From Pseudomonas sp. GM41(2012) (GTDB lineage: Bacteria; Pseudomonadota; Gammaproteobacteria; Pseudomonadales; Pseudomonadaceae), in NCBI RefSeq assembly GCF_000282315.2, contig NZ_AKJN02000006.1, positions 496,001-560,000 of the forward strand: 64,000 nt of DNA. The letters run 5' to 3'. Made by a program: the position numbers and the translations under genes. Positions 17,538 through 27,088 of the stretch are shown one piece after another (positions within the stretch are counted from its first letter, which is position 1; every line of letters starts with the position of its first letter). A model generated the notes under the pieces. It had not been told where the DNA came from, ran no database searches, and was given only the letters and a program-made list of their open reading frames with translations.

Positions 17538-20084
17538 ATGACAGCTGTGTTCTTGTTGCCAACTTCTGCGCTCGCGGGATGGCGAGTTACTTCCATTACA
17601 TTTGTGATGTTGATGGGGTCATCCGCTCAGGCTGCCATTATTCCGCCAGGTGGCACTCAAACCATTACCAACGCAGATCCAATAGAAAACTGGGTGCTTA
17701 ATCCGGGTTCCACATTGAACGCCATCGGCGCAGACACGCTGGATATCTCAGCAAACAATGCCACCCTGAATGCCACCGGGGGCAGCACCGGGCGAATCAG
17801 TGCTCAGATAAACTCCGCGTTGAATCTGACAGCGGTGGCCGTGGACAACTCGACAGGCGCCGGTGCAGCAGTGCTGATCAGTAACAGCACTGCTGACATC
17901 GCCGGCAGTCAGTTGACCAGCAACGATATCGGCCTGCAGATTAGTCGTGCCAACTCCACTCAGACAGGCTCCCGGGCCAGTTTGACCGGGGGCACGACCG
18001 TGGTTGCATTAAACGGTGGTGCGTTTGTTACCGGCTACAGTCAGTTGAATCTGACCAATTCCTCCGTACAGGGCACAGACGCCGCCAGCTATGGCGTTCG
18101 TTTGACCAATGCAGAGATGAACGCAACAGGCAGTACTGTCATCGGTGGCCTCAATGGCCTGCAGATTGGCAGGGAGTTGGCCCTTGCCAGAGCGTCCGCC
18201 GTGACGCTCAACCAGACTCGCGTCGAAGGTAAGTCCGGTTCCGCGATTAGTGTCGGTTTCCAAGGTCGGCCGGACGTTACTGCAGCTATCAACGTGCTCA
18301 ATGGCTCGCAATTGATAGGCGGCAATGGCTCTGTTCTGGAGGTCAATGATGGCGCACATGTCGACCTCACAGTCGATCGAAGTGCACTGACCGGTAATGT
18401 GGTAGTTGCCGCTGGCAGCAGCACTAAGGCCCAGTTTCAAAATGGTGCTTCGCTGAACGGCAATCTGCAAAACGTCGCCCAGGTCACCTTCGATGGTCAA
18501 AGTACGATGAACGGTGATGTCCTGGCTCAAGTCGGGAGCTCCGCCACGGTGCTTCTGGATAATGGCTCTACGATCAACGGCAATGTCGAAAATGTCGCCA
18601 GTCTGTCGCTGAACAAGGCGAGCAGCATGACCGGGAACGTCAACACGGAGACCAATGGCAGCGTGCTGCTGGACAACGGTTCGATGTTGACCGGCCAGAT
18701 CAACAATTCCGGCAACCTCAATATCAACAACGCAGCGCAGTGGGTGATGACCGGCGACAGCAACGTGCAACGTCTTGCGCTGAATGACGGCGTGGTTCGC
18801 ATGGGTACCAACGAGCAGTTCCAGCAACTGAACGTGGGTGATCTTTCCGGTAAGGGCACGTTTGTGATGGGCACCGATCTGGGCAACGGTGATACCGATT
18901 TTCTGAACGTCACCGGCAATGCGAGCGGGCAACACCAACTGCAAATCACCGCTACCGGTACGACGCCTGTCACGGCCGAAGCGGTGAAGGTGGGTAATAT
19001 CGCCGCTGGCGACGCGAGCTTCTCGCTGGGCGGTCGTGAAACCGTGGACGCAGGTACGTTTGTGTACCGATTGGCCAAGGAAGGTCAGGGTTTGTACCTG
19101 AATACAGATAAAGAAACGGTCAGTACCTCAAGTAATACTGCGTTGGCCCTGGCCGGGAGTGCGCGCAGTGTGCTGAATGCTGAAGCGGCCATGCTTAGCG
19201 ACCAATTGGGGGACCGGAGCCTGAGCGTCCGACCGGAAGCATCGATGCGCTCGATGAACGACAGCTCGGTAAAAAACCTCAGCAACAGTGTCTGGGTTCG
19301 CACTTATGGCAACCAGTACAACGTCGATAATGCCTACGGTGATGGCTACACCCAGAACCAGACGGGTATAACTGGCGGGGCCGACACAACGGTGGATCTG
19401 GGCGGCAGGTCGTGGGTGGTGGGCGGATTCGTCGGGTCAAGCCACACCAAAATGGATCTCAAGTACGGCTCCAGCGCCACGGTTGACAGCCTGAATGCCG
19501 GTGTTTACGGCAGCACGTTCGATGTTGAAAGCGGTGTGTTCGTCAATGTCATGGCCAAGATCAACCAGTTCGATAACAAGGCCAAAGTGACTATGAGTGA
19601 TGGCACCCGGGCCAAGGGTGATTACAAGGCCTTGGGCGCGAGCGGCTCCGTGGCGGTAGGCAAGCATATTCGTCTCAAGGATGACTATTTTGTCGAACCT
19701 CAAGTCCAGCTCTCGACGGGGGTCACCCAAAGCGATAGCTACAGGCTCGACAATGGTCTCGAAGTAAAAGCCGATACCATGCGTTCCTTTCAAGGCAAGG
19801 TGGGTGTTCGTGGCGGGCGTGTCATCACGCTCGATAATGGCAGCCTGCTAGAGCCGAGCTTGTCCACAGCGGTCAATCATGAGTTTGTGAAGACCAATGA
19901 GGTCAAGATCAACGACGAAAGCTTCGATGATGATCGCGCCAGCAGCGCTATCGAATATGGCGCCGGCTTGAAGTGGACACCGGCGCAACGCAACTGGCAG
20001 GTTTCCGGTCAGGTGGGTGGCAGCAAAGGTACAACGGTCAGTCAGGATTGGAGCGGTAGCTTGAGGCTGAGTTACTTCTTCTAA
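17538..20084 (+). CDS. Pertactin-like autotransporter (type Va secretion)
   Basis: An 848-residue autotransporter. Residues 1 to about 32 form a Sec signal (SITFVMLMGSSAQA). Residues about 33-560 form a passenger of short beta-helix rungs rich in N, G, S and T (for example VLLDNGSTINGNVENVASL). The last 260 residues, from about VWVRTYGNQYNVDN, form the 12-strand outer-membrane barrel, ending in LRLSYFF with the terminal Phe needed for BAM insertion. No protease triad is visible, so an adhesin or surface role is likely. The start at 17538 has only a weak ribosome site. A terminator lies on each side. Confidence 0.88.
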   Translation: MTAVFLLPTSALAGWRVTSITFVMLMGSSAQAAIIPPGGTQTITNADPIENWVLNPGSTLNAIGADTLDISANNATLNATGGSTGRISAQINSALNLTAVAVDNSTGAGAAVLISNSTADIAGSQLTSNDIGLQISRANSTQTGSRASLTGGTTVVALNGGAFVTGYSQLNLTNSSVQGTDAASYGVRLTNAEMNATGSTVIGGLNGLQIGRELALARASAVTLNQTRVEGKSGSAISVGFQGRPDVTAAINVLNGSQLIGGNGSVLEVNDGAHVDLTVDRSALTGNVVVAAGSSTKAQFQNGASLNGNLQNVAQVTFDGQSTMNGDVLAQVGSSATVLLDNGSTINGNVENVASLSLNKASSMTGNVNTETNGSVLLDNGSMLTGQINNSGNLNINNAAQWVMTGDSNVQRLALNDGVVRMGTNEQFQQLNVGDLSGKGTFVMGTDLGNGDTDFLNVTGNASGQHQLQITATGTTPVTAEAVKVGNIAAGDASFSLGGRETVDAGTFVYRLAKEGQGLYLNTDKETVSTSSNTALALAGSARSVLNAEAAMLSDQLGDRSLSVRPEASMRSMNDSSVKNLSNSVWVRTYGNQYNVDNAYGDGYTQNQTGITGGADTTVDLGGRSWVVGGFVGSSHTKMDLKYGSSATVDSLNAGVYGSTFDVESGVFVNVMAKINQFDNKAKVTMSDGTRAKGDYKALGASGSVAVGKHIRLKDDYFVEPQVQLSTGVTQSDSYRLDNGLEVKADTMRSFQGKVGVRGGRVITLDNGSLLEPSLSTAVNHEFVKTNEVKINDESFDDDRASSAIEYGAGLKWTPAQRNWQVSGQVGGSKGTTVSQDWSGSLRLSYFF

Positions 20085-20116
20085 TAGAGGAGGCGTCTTT
20101 CCAGTCATTCAACACG

Positions 20117-20146
20117 AAAATGCCCCGAATGTTTCGGGGCATTTTT
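20117..20146 (+). terminator. Rho-independent terminator after the autotransporter
   Basis: A 9-bp stem TGCCCCGAA/TTCGGGGCA with a 3-base loop, flanked by A4 on the left and T5 on the right. It can act in both directions and lies between convergent genes. Confidence 0.93.
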
Positions 20147-20171
20147 GTACCTGTTGTGCTGACGCTGGGCG

Positions 20172-20780
20172 TCAAGTCAGCGTGAGCCAGGCAGAACCCA
20201 GTAGCAGCAGTGCCATTGCCTGATTAAAACGCTGGATAGCTTTTGCCGAACCAAACCACCTGGTTGCTCCCTTTCCCAGCAATGCCCAAACACCCAGGCA
20301 CGGCAGCGAGACCAGGAAGAATGCCAGCGACAGGCAGACAATTTGAAGTTGACGATTATCGCCGGATCCGGCAAATACGCCGACCACGGCAAATGCCATC
20401 ATCCAGGTCTTGGGATTGACCAGTTGTAAGCCAGCGGCCGCCCATAATCCAAACCTTTGCTGATGTCCTTCATCAATATCGAAGGTCGTGACCGGCGTAT
20501 GAAATATTTGCCAGGCCAAGTAACTAAGCCACGCGACTCCGCTCCATTGCATCAGCGATTGCAACCTGGGTAGTCCGGCAAGCGACTGACCAACACCGCT
20601 GCCTACTAACAACACAATCAATGCCGCACTCGTGCAAGCTCCGAAAATGATCGGCAATGCGGCTTTGAAACCGTACCTCGCGCTGTTACTCAGCACCAAA
20701 ATGTTTGTCGGCCCCGGCGTAATGGAGGCGACAAAAGCGAACAGCAAAAATGGCAGCAGCGTGGGAAAGGTGGACAACAT
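20172..20780 (-). CDS. LysE/RhtB-family amino-acid exporter
   Basis: A 202-residue inner-membrane protein with about six hydrophobic helices and the family hallmark SITPGPTNILVLSNSARYG near residues 19-37. A second conserved element, GLQLVNPKTWMMAFAVVG, is also typical. Members export amino acids or related metabolites. The AraC-type regulator 51 bases upstream on the same strand is a plausible controller. The substrate is unknown. Confidence 0.88.
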   Translation of the reverse strand: MLSTFPTLLPFLLFAFVASITPGPTNILVLSNSARYGFKAALPIIFGACTSAALIVLLVGSGVGQSLAGLPRLQSLMQWSGVAWLSYLAWQIFHTPVTTFDIDEGHQQRFGLWAAAGLQLVNPKTWMMAFAVVGVFAGSGDNRQLQIVCLSLAFFLVSLPCLGVWALLGKGATRWFGSAKAIQRFNQAMALLLLGSAWLTLT

Positions 20781-20831
20781 GGCAGCGGGCTCCGTGAATG
20801 ATCTCAGGGGCCGATCCTCACAAAGTCCGGG

Positions 20832-21671
20832 TCATGCGTCTGGAAGATTTGAGCAGCGCTTGCGATACAACGCTGGCGTCAAGCCATAAGCGCGGACGAA
20901 CCAGCGGCCCAAGTGACTCTGATCGGCAAACCCCAATTCCATCGCCACCGTCGCCGGTTGCTCGCCACGGGCCAGCATTCGCCGGGCGGTCGCCAGGCGC
21001 AGTTGCACGAGGTAGGCGTGGGGTGCCATGCCATAAGCGGCCTTGAAGGCGCGGGTCAGGCGGAAGCGATCAACTCCGGTGACGGCGGCCAGTTGGTCGA
21101 GGCCGATGTCGGATCGAGCGTTGGCGTGCAGGTACTCCCGTGCCTTCTGCGCCACCAGCGGCAGGCGCGGATCTTCGCCATAGCGAGCGCGCCAGTGCAG
21201 GTGATTGGTCAGGCGTTCGAGCAAACCGTCGAGGGCGGTCTGGCGGACGATTTTCAACTCACCGTGATGCAGGGTTTGAAACGCCAGGCTGGTGGCGTGG
21301 GCGAGTCGGGAGTCGCTGGCCAAGGTATTGGCGAAACTCAATTGACTGTTGTCGGGGGCATTTTCGAAGACTGCACTGAGTTCCCGTTTCAGCCACTGCG
21401 GGTCGAGGTACAACATGCGGTAGGTGAAACCGTCTTCGGTGGGCGCTTCACCGTCGTGGATATCACCCGGCTCGAGCAGAAACACCTTGCCCGGTGTGCT
21501 TTGGTGCTTTGCTCGCCGACAGTGAAACTGCTGAACCCCTTGTTCGGTAACGCCCACCAGATAACTGTCATGCCAGTGCGGGTCGTAGGCATGGCCTTCG
21601 AAATGCGCGCGCAGGGTCTCGATGCCGGTGTCGGCGTCCTGGGCCAGGTCGATCCAGTTGTGAGAAGTCAT
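20832..21671 (-). CDS. AraC-family transcriptional regulator
   Basis: A 279-residue regulator. The N-terminal 160 residues form the cupin-like AraC effector domain (HWHDSYLVGVTEQGVQQFHC). The last 100 residues carry two helix-turn-helix motifs (LAAVTGVDRFRLTRAFKAA and AMELGFADQSHLGRWFVRA) and the usual PALYR ending. It lies upstream of the LysE-type exporter on the same strand; such AraC-LysE pairs are common in Pseudomonas. Effector unknown. Confidence 0.9.
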   Translation of the reverse strand: MTSHNWIDLAQDADTGIETLRAHFEGHAYDPHWHDSYLVGVTEQGVQQFHCRRAKHQSTPGKVFLLEPGDIHDGEAPTEDGFTYRMLYLDPQWLKRELSAVFENAPDNSQLSFANTLASDSRLAHATSLAFQTLHHGELKIVRQTALDGLLERLTNHLHWRARYGEDPRLPLVAQKAREYLHANARSDIGLDQLAAVTGVDRFRLTRAFKAAYGMAPHAYLVQLRLATARRMLARGEQPATVAMELGFADQSHLGRWFVRAYGLTPALYRKRCSNLPDA

Positions 21672-21747
21672 GCTGCACCTGCGAGACGGATTACCGACTT
21701 ATTTAACGCCCGCGCCGAGGGTGATGACTAGAACGTTTGTGCACGGA

Positions 21748-22389
21748 TCAGTTGAACAGTCCCGCCGCGATGTTGATCGAGAACCCGAGAATGGCTGTGT
21801 TGAACAGAAAGCCGATCAGCGACTGCGCCAGGACAATCTTGCGCAAATCCCGAGTCGCCACGCCAACATCGGACGTCTGGACCGCCGCGCTGATGGTGAA
21901 CGAGAAGTACAGGAAGTCCCAGTAATTGGGCGTTGTCAGACCTTCAGCAAAACGCAGTGCGGGGTCTTTGCCGGCCCAGGTGTAGAACAGACGGGCGTAG
22001 TGCACGCTGAAAATCACCCCGATCAGCAGCCATGAACCGATCACGGTCAATGCTGTAAAGCCGTAGTGCAACAGTTTGCGGGTGGTTTCCAGTTCCCTGC
22101 TGCCGGCCAGTTCAAAGGCGATGGTCGCCAGACTCGCAATCGCGGCGATACATACAACAAACAGCACCAGCCCGGCGTTTTCGTCTTCGACCTCGGCAAT
22201 GCGTTTCACATCCGGCGCTTTGGCGCGCGCGGTGAGCCAGAGCATCAGGACCAGGTAAGTCCAGACGCCGGCATTCCAGCCGAAGAGGATTTTGCTGATG
22301 ATCGAGTCGGCCGGCGCCAGAATGCCCACGGCTATGCCAAGCGTGGCGGCGGAGGAGAGGCGAGGGTGGGTGCGGGCGAGGAAGGGCAT
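21748..22389 (-). CDS. DUF1345 family membrane protein
   Basis: A 213-residue integral membrane protein with about five hydrophobic helices. The recognisable part is the C-terminal [23 protein letters not shown] block, with the conserved YFSF-TxxQTSDV pattern that characterises DUF1345. The function of the family is unknown. The resemblance of this block to the pore region of two-helix potassium channels is suggestive only. It is flanked by an AraC gene and a REP hairpin, with no obvious partner. Confidence 0.82.
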   Translation of the reverse strand: MPFLARTHPRLSSAATLGIAVGILAPADSIISKILFGWNAGVWTYLVLMLWLTARAKAPDVKRIAEVEDENAGLVLFVVCIAAIASLATIAFELAGSRELETTRKLLHYGFTALTVIGSWLLIGVIFSVHYARLFYTWAGKDPALRFAEGLTTPNYWDFLYFSFTISAAVQTSDVGVATRDLRKIVLAQSLIGFLFNTAILGFSINIAAGLFN

Positions 22390-22441
22390 GTGAACTCACA
22401 GAAACAGAAGTCACCCCACCATAGCCCAGGTAAACGCGCTT

Positions 22442-22530
22442 TTGTAGGAGCTGCCGAAGGCTGCGATCTTTTGATCTTGATCTTATAAAGAAACATCAAA
22501 AGATCGCGGCCTTCGGCAGCTCCTACAGGG
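22442..22530. repeat. Long hairpin repeat of the GTAGGAGCTGCCGAAGG family
   Basis: GTAGGAGCTGCCGAAGGCTG plus CGATCTTTTGAT faces ATCAAAAGATCGCGGCCTTC plus GGCAGCTCCTAC, a stem of about 32 bp with one mismatch. A near-identical element lies at 56357-56440. It separates the RND pump from the DUF1345 gene. Confidence 0.88.
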
Positions 22531-22535
22531 GGGGA

Positions 22536-25500
22536 TTAGATGTTCTTATGCCGCTTGCGGACCAGTTTCATCACCACCACAAAAAACACCGGCACAAACA
22601 CCACCGCCAGCGTCGCCGTGATCATCCCGCCAATCACCCCGGTGCCGATGGCTTGCTGGCTCGCCGAACTGGCCCCGGTGGCAATCGCCAACGGCACCAC
22701 ACCCAGAATGAACGCCAGCGACGTCATCACAATCGGCCGAAGTCGCAGGCGCGCGGCTTGCAGGGTGGCGTCGATCAGGTCATGGCCTTCGTCGTACAGA
22801 CTCTTGGCGAACTCGATGATCAGGATCGCGTTCTTTGCCGACAGCCCGATGATAGTGATCATTCCCACCTTGAAGAACACGTCGTTGGGCATCCCGCGAA
22901 AAGTCACGGCCAGTACCGCGCCGAGCACGCCAAGTGGCACCACCAGCAGCACCGAGGTCGGAATCGACCAACTCTCATACAACGCGGCCAGACACAGGAA
23001 CACGATCAGCAGCGACAAGCCGAGCAGGATCGGAGCCTGACTGCCGGACAAGCGTTCCTGCAATGACAACCCGGTCCATTCCTGCCCCAACCCCGCCGGC
23101 CCTTTCGCCACCAGACGCTCGATTTCCGCCATGGCTTCGCCGGTGCTGTAACCGGGCGAGGGTTCACCGGAAATGCTGATCGCCGGGTAGCCGTTGTAGC
23201 GAGTCAATTGCGCCGGGCCCTGAGTCCATTTGGCCTGGACGAAGGCCGACAACGGCACCATTTTCCCGGCGCTATTGCGCACGTGAATTTTCAGTAGATC
23301 GGCGACTTGACTGCGTTGATCGCCCTCAGCCTGCACCACCACACGCTGCATCCGCCCCTGATTGGGGAAGTCGTTGATGTAGGCCGAACCGACGGCGGTG
23401 GACAGCACGTTGCCAATGTCGGCAAAGGACACGCCCAGCGCGTTGGCCTGCTTGCGGTCGACTTCCAGTTGCACCTGCGGCGCCTCGGCCAGGGCGCTTT
23501 CGCGCACGTTCATCAGGATCGGACTTTTCTCGGCGGCAGCGAGTAATTCACTACGCGCCTGCATCAACGTGGCATGGCCAAGGCCGCCACGGTCCTGCAA
23601 GCGGAACTCGAAACCGCTGGAAGTACCGAGGCCATCCACCGGCGGTGGCAGTACCGCAAACGCTACGGCGTCCTTGATCTGGCTCAACGCAATGTTGGCG
23701 CGGTCGGCAATGGAACTGGCCGAGTCGTCGCTGCCCCGATCAGACCAGTCTTTGAGCGTGGTAAACGCCAACGCGGCGTTCTGCCCGCTACCGGAGAAGC
23801 TGAAACCGAGAATCACCGTGCTGTCGCCGACGCCGGGTTCAGTGGCGTTGTGGGCTTCGATCTGCTCGACCACCTGCACCGTGCGGTTCTTGCTTGCACC
23901 CGGCGGCAGTTGAATGTCGGTGATGGTGTAACCCTGATCCTCCACCGGCAGGAACGAGGAGGGCAGGCGACTGAAGCACACGCCCAATCCGATCAGCAGC
24001 ACGCCGTAGATCAGCAGGTAACGGCCCGTGCGTTTCAGCGCATAGGCAACCCAGCCCTGATAACGCTCGGTCAGTTGCTCGAAACGCCGGTTGAACCAGC
24101 CGAAGAACCCGCGTTTCTCGTGGTGTTCGCCCTTGGCAATCGGCTTGAGCAGCGTTGCGCACAACGCCGGGGTCAAGGTCAGGGCGAGGAACGCCGAGAA
24201 CAGAATCGACGTCGCCATCGACAAAGAGAACTGCCGGTAAATCACCCCGACCGATCCCTGCATGAACGCCATCGGAATGAACACCGCTACCAGCACCAGC
24301 GTGATGCCGATGATCGCCCCGGTGATCTGCTTCATTGCCTTGCGCGTTGCCTCTTTGGGCGACAGGCCTTCGGTGGCCATGATTCGCTCGACATTCTCCA
24401 CCACCACGATGGCGTCATCCACCAGGATGCCGATCGCCAGCACCATGCCGAACATGGTCAGCACGTTGATCGAAAACCCCAGCGCCAACATGGTCGCAAA
24501 GGTGCCCATCAGCGCCACCGGCACCACCAGGGTCGGGATCAGCGTGTAGCGGATGTTTTGCAGGAACAGGAACATCACCGCGAACACCAGCAACATCGCC
24601 TCGCCAAGGGTGTAAACCACCTTGGTGATCGAGACTTTGACGAAGGGCGAGGTGTCGTACGGGATCTTGTATTCCACGCCAGCCGGGAAGTAGCGCGCCA
24701 GTTCGTCCATCTTCGCCCGCACCAGCGTGGCAGTGCTCAAGGCATTGGCGCCCGGTGCCAATTGCACGCTGACGGCGGTCGACGGTTTGCCATTTAGGCG
24801 CGTGGAGAACTGATATTCCTGACTGCCGATTTCGACGCGCGCCACGTCTTTGATGCGCACAGTTGAGCCATCGGGATTGGCTTTCAGGACGATGTCGGCG
24901 AATTCTTCCGGCGTCGACAACTGGCCTTTGACCAGAATGGTCGCGGTGATTTCCTGGGTGGTGCGGGTCGGCAAATCGCCGATGCTGCCGGCAGAGACTT
25001 GTGCGTTCTGCGCGACGATGGCGGCGTTGACGTCGGCCGGGGTCAGGTTGAAACCGATCAGCTTCTGCGGGTCGATCCAGATTCGCATGGCCCGTTCGGC
25101 ACCGTACAACTGCGCCTTGCCGACGCCGTCCAGGCGCTTGATCTCGTTCATCACGTTGCGCGCCAGGTAATCGCTGAGCGCCACGTCGTCGAGCTTGCCG
25201 TCGCTGGAGGTGAGGGTGATCAGCAGCAGGAAACCGGCGGAAACTTTCTCCACCTGCAAGCCCTGCTGCGTCACCGCTTGAGGCAGACGCGACTCGATCA
25301 CCTTCAGGCGGTTTTGCACATCGACCTGAGCCATTTCCGGGTCAGTGCCCGGCTGGAACGTCGCAGTGATGGTGGCACTGCCGAGGCTGCTCTGGGATTC
25401 GAAATACAGCAGATGGTCAGCACCGTTGAGTTCTTCCTCGATCAGGCTGACCACGCTTTCGTCCACGGTTTGCGCCGAAGCACCGGGGTACACGGCGTAG

Positions 25501-25634
25501 ATTTCAACTTTCGGCGGCGCGACGTTGGGGTATTGCGCCACCGGCAACTGTGGAATGGCCAGGGCGCCGGCCAACAGGATGAACAGGGCAACCACCCAGG
25601 CGAACACCGGGCGATCGATAAAGAACTGCGGCAT
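22536..25634 (-). CDS. RND multidrug efflux permease (HAE1 family)
   Basis: A 1032-residue inner-membrane proton-drug antiporter of the AcrB/MexB type. The start MPQFFIDRPVFAWVVALFI and the proton-relay aspartates in helix 4 (GILVDDAIVVVENVERIM) are clear, as is the second-half IGLSAKNAILIIEFAKSL. It should form a trimer bound to the periplasmic adaptor encoded 15 bases upstream. No outer-membrane factor gene is adjacent, so it probably borrows one such as an OprM homologue. The divergent response regulator/kinase pair is the likely controller. Substrates cannot be read. Confidence 0.93.
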   Translation of the reverse strand: MPQFFIDRPVFAWVVALFILLAGALAIPQLPVAQYPNVAPPKVEIYAVYPGASAQTVDESVVSLIEEELNGADHLLYFESQSSLGSATITATFQPGTDPEMAQVDVQNRLKVIESRLPQAVTQQGLQVEKVSAGFLLLITLTSSDGKLDDVALSDYLARNVMNEIKRLDGVGKAQLYGAERAMRIWIDPQKLIGFNLTPADVNAAIVAQNAQVSAGSIGDLPTRTTQEITATILVKGQLSTPEEFADIVLKANPDGSTVRIKDVARVEIGSQEYQFSTRLNGKPSTAVSVQLAPGANALSTATLVRAKMDELARYFPAGVEYKIPYDTSPFVKVSITKVVYTLGEAMLLVFAVMFLFLQNIRYTLIPTLVVPVALMGTFATMLALGFSINVLTMFGMVLAIGILVDDAIVVVENVERIMATEGLSPKEATRKAMKQITGAIIGITLVLVAVFIPMAFMQGSVGVIYRQFSLSMATSILFSAFLALTLTPALCATLLKPIAKGEHHEKRGFFGWFNRRFEQLTERYQGWVAYALKRTGRYLLIYGVLLIGLGVCFSRLPSSFLPVEDQGYTITDIQLPPGASKNRTVQVVEQIEAHNATEPGVGDSTVILGFSFSGSGQNAALAFTTLKDWSDRGSDDSASSIADRANIALSQIKDAVAFAVLPPPVDGLGTSSGFEFRLQDRGGLGHATLMQARSELLAAAEKSPILMNVRESALAEAPQVQLEVDRKQANALGVSFADIGNVLSTAVGSAYINDFPNQGRMQRVVVQAEGDQRSQVADLLKIHVRNSAGKMVPLSAFVQAKWTQGPAQLTRYNGYPAISISGEPSPGYSTGEAMAEIERLVAKGPAGLGQEWTGLSLQERLSGSQAPILLGLSLLIVFLCLAALYESWSIPTSVLLVVPLGVLGAVLAVTFRGMPNDVFFKVGMITIIGLSAKNAILIIEFAKSLYDEGHDLIDATLQAARLRLRPIVMTSLAFILGVVPLAIATGASSASQQAIGTGVIGGMITATLAVVFVPVFFVVVMKLVRKRHKNI

Positions 25635-25649
25635 AAAGAAGCGTCCTGC

Positions 25650-26807
25650 TTACTGACCAGAAGCCTGGGCAAGTGGAAGAGGGGTGTCGTCGATCTGCAC
25701 TTTTTCGCCGGGGCGGGCGTGCTGCAGGCCTTCGGTGACAATGCGGTCGCCGGGCTTGAGGCCGCTGGTGACAATCCAGCGATCGTTCTGCACGGCGCCC
25801 AGTTCGACCGGTTGCTGGCCGACCCGCTGTTCGGCGTCGAGCAACAGCACTTGGGCGATGCCGGCGCTGTCACGCTGAATGGCCCGTTGCGGTACGCTGA
25901 TGCCTTGCTGAATGACCGCTTGCTCCAGACGCACGCGCACGAAGCTGCCCGGCAGCAAGTCGAGGTCCGGGTTGGGGAATTCGCTGCGCAGAATGATCTG
26001 ACCGGTGCCGGGGTCGACGGTGATGTCGGCGAACAGCAACTTGCCGGGCAACGGATAGAGACTGCCGTCGTCCTGGATCAGCGTGGCTTTGGCCTGGTCC
26101 TGACCGACCTGCTGCAACTGGCCGGAACGGAACGCCCGGCGCAGGTCGTTGAGTTCGCGGGTCGATTGGGTGAGGTCGGCGTGGATCGGGTTCAGTTGCT
26201 GAATCAATGCCAGCGGTGTGGTTTCGTTCTGTCCGACCAGTGCGCCTTCGGTCACCAATGCGCGGCCGATGCGCCCGGAGATCGGCGCCGTGACCGTGGC
26301 GTAACCCAGGTTGAGTTTCGCCCGCTCCACGGCGGCTATGTTCGCGGCGACGTCGGCAGCGGTTTGCCGGGCACTGGCCCGGGCGTTGTCATAATCCTGG
26401 CCGCTGATGGCATTGCCTTCGATCAACTGCGCGTAACGCTGCTCTTGCAGGCGCGCCTGGAACGCATTGGCTTGCGCCTTGCGCAGCGCCGCTTCAGCGC
26501 TGTCCAGGTCTGCCTTGAACGGCGCCGGGTCGATACGGAACAACACTTCGCCTTTTTTCACATCACTGCCTTCACGGAACGCCCGTTGCAACACCACCCC
26601 GGCAACCCGGGCGCGGACTTCGGCAATGCGGGGCGCGGCAATCCGCCCGCTCAGTTCACTGGTGATCGACAGGGGGCTGGCCTGGATGGTTTCGATGCGA
26701 ACCGTGGCCAGAGGCGCCTGTTCTTCGGCCGTCGAGGCCTTGTCACAAGCGCTCAGCGTCAGCGCCAGTGCAATCAGGCTGAGCCTGGCAAGCAGATTCT
26801 TTGACAT
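25650..26807 (-). CDS. RND efflux periplasmic adaptor (MexA-like lipoprotein)
   Basis: A 385-residue membrane-fusion protein. It has a lipoprotein signal with lipobox LTLSAC (Cys21), a lipoyl half (PRIAEVRARVAGVVLQRAF), an alpha-hairpin (ALRKAQANAFQARLQEQRY), a second lipoyl half (YATVTAPISGRIGRALV) and beta-barrel and membrane-proximal domains. It links the RND permease to an outer-membrane channel. An upstream extension to 27035 is open, but the ATG at 26807 begins the signal peptide. It is cotranscribed with the permease. Confidence 0.93.
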   Translation of the reverse strand: MSKNLLARLSLIALALTLSACDKASTAEEQAPLATVRIETIQASPLSITSELSGRIAAPRIAEVRARVAGVVLQRAFREGSDVKKGEVLFRIDPAPFKADLDSAEAALRKAQANAFQARLQEQRYAQLIEGNAISGQDYDNARASARQTAADVAANIAAVERAKLNLGYATVTAPISGRIGRALVTEGALVGQNETTPLALIQQLNPIHADLTQSTRELNDLRRAFRSGQLQQVGQDQAKATLIQDDGSLYPLPGKLLFADITVDPGTGQIILRSEFPNPDLDLLPGSFVRVRLEQAVIQQGISVPQRAIQRDSAGIAQVLLLDAEQRVGQQPVELGAVQNDRWIVTSGLKPGDRIVTEGLQHARPGEKVQIDDTPLPLAQASGQ

Positions 26808-26956
26808 GTAATACCCCAATAATGACCCCCCGCATCCTACGGGGAGGCGCCGAGGGTAGCGGTGAAGCTTTGTTGGTGCTGTGTGAAATTGTGTAAGGGT
26901 TTTACTCAGGCGGGCGTGAGGGCGTATATCCTTGAATCCTTTTGAGACTGATGCGC

Positions 26957-27053
26957 CGCCATCGCGGGCAAGCCTTGCTCCTACAGGTTTCAGTGGGAAG
27001 CGGTATGTGCTAACGACGCAGATCCGTAGGAGCAAGGCTTGCCCGCGATGGCG
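26957..27053. repeat. REP-type palindrome pair in the divergent promoter region
   Basis: GCCATCGCGGGCAAGCCTTG plus CTCCTAC faces GTAGGAGCAAGGCTTGCCCG plus CGATGGC, with an almost perfect stem. It sits between the RND adaptor and the divergent response regulator, which is unusual because REPs mostly avoid promoters. Confidence 0.85.
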
Positions 27054-27088
27054 GTCTGACCGTCACCACTGCACTCCCTGGAAACACC

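Noticed and set aside
21748..22389. Potassium channel
   Set aside because: The C-terminal block resembles a pore region but the selectivity filter TVGYG is absent; DUF1345 is the better call.
24999..26804. Open frame of about 600 codons on the plus strand
   Set aside because: It is antisense to the RND permease and adaptor, which have full family motifs.
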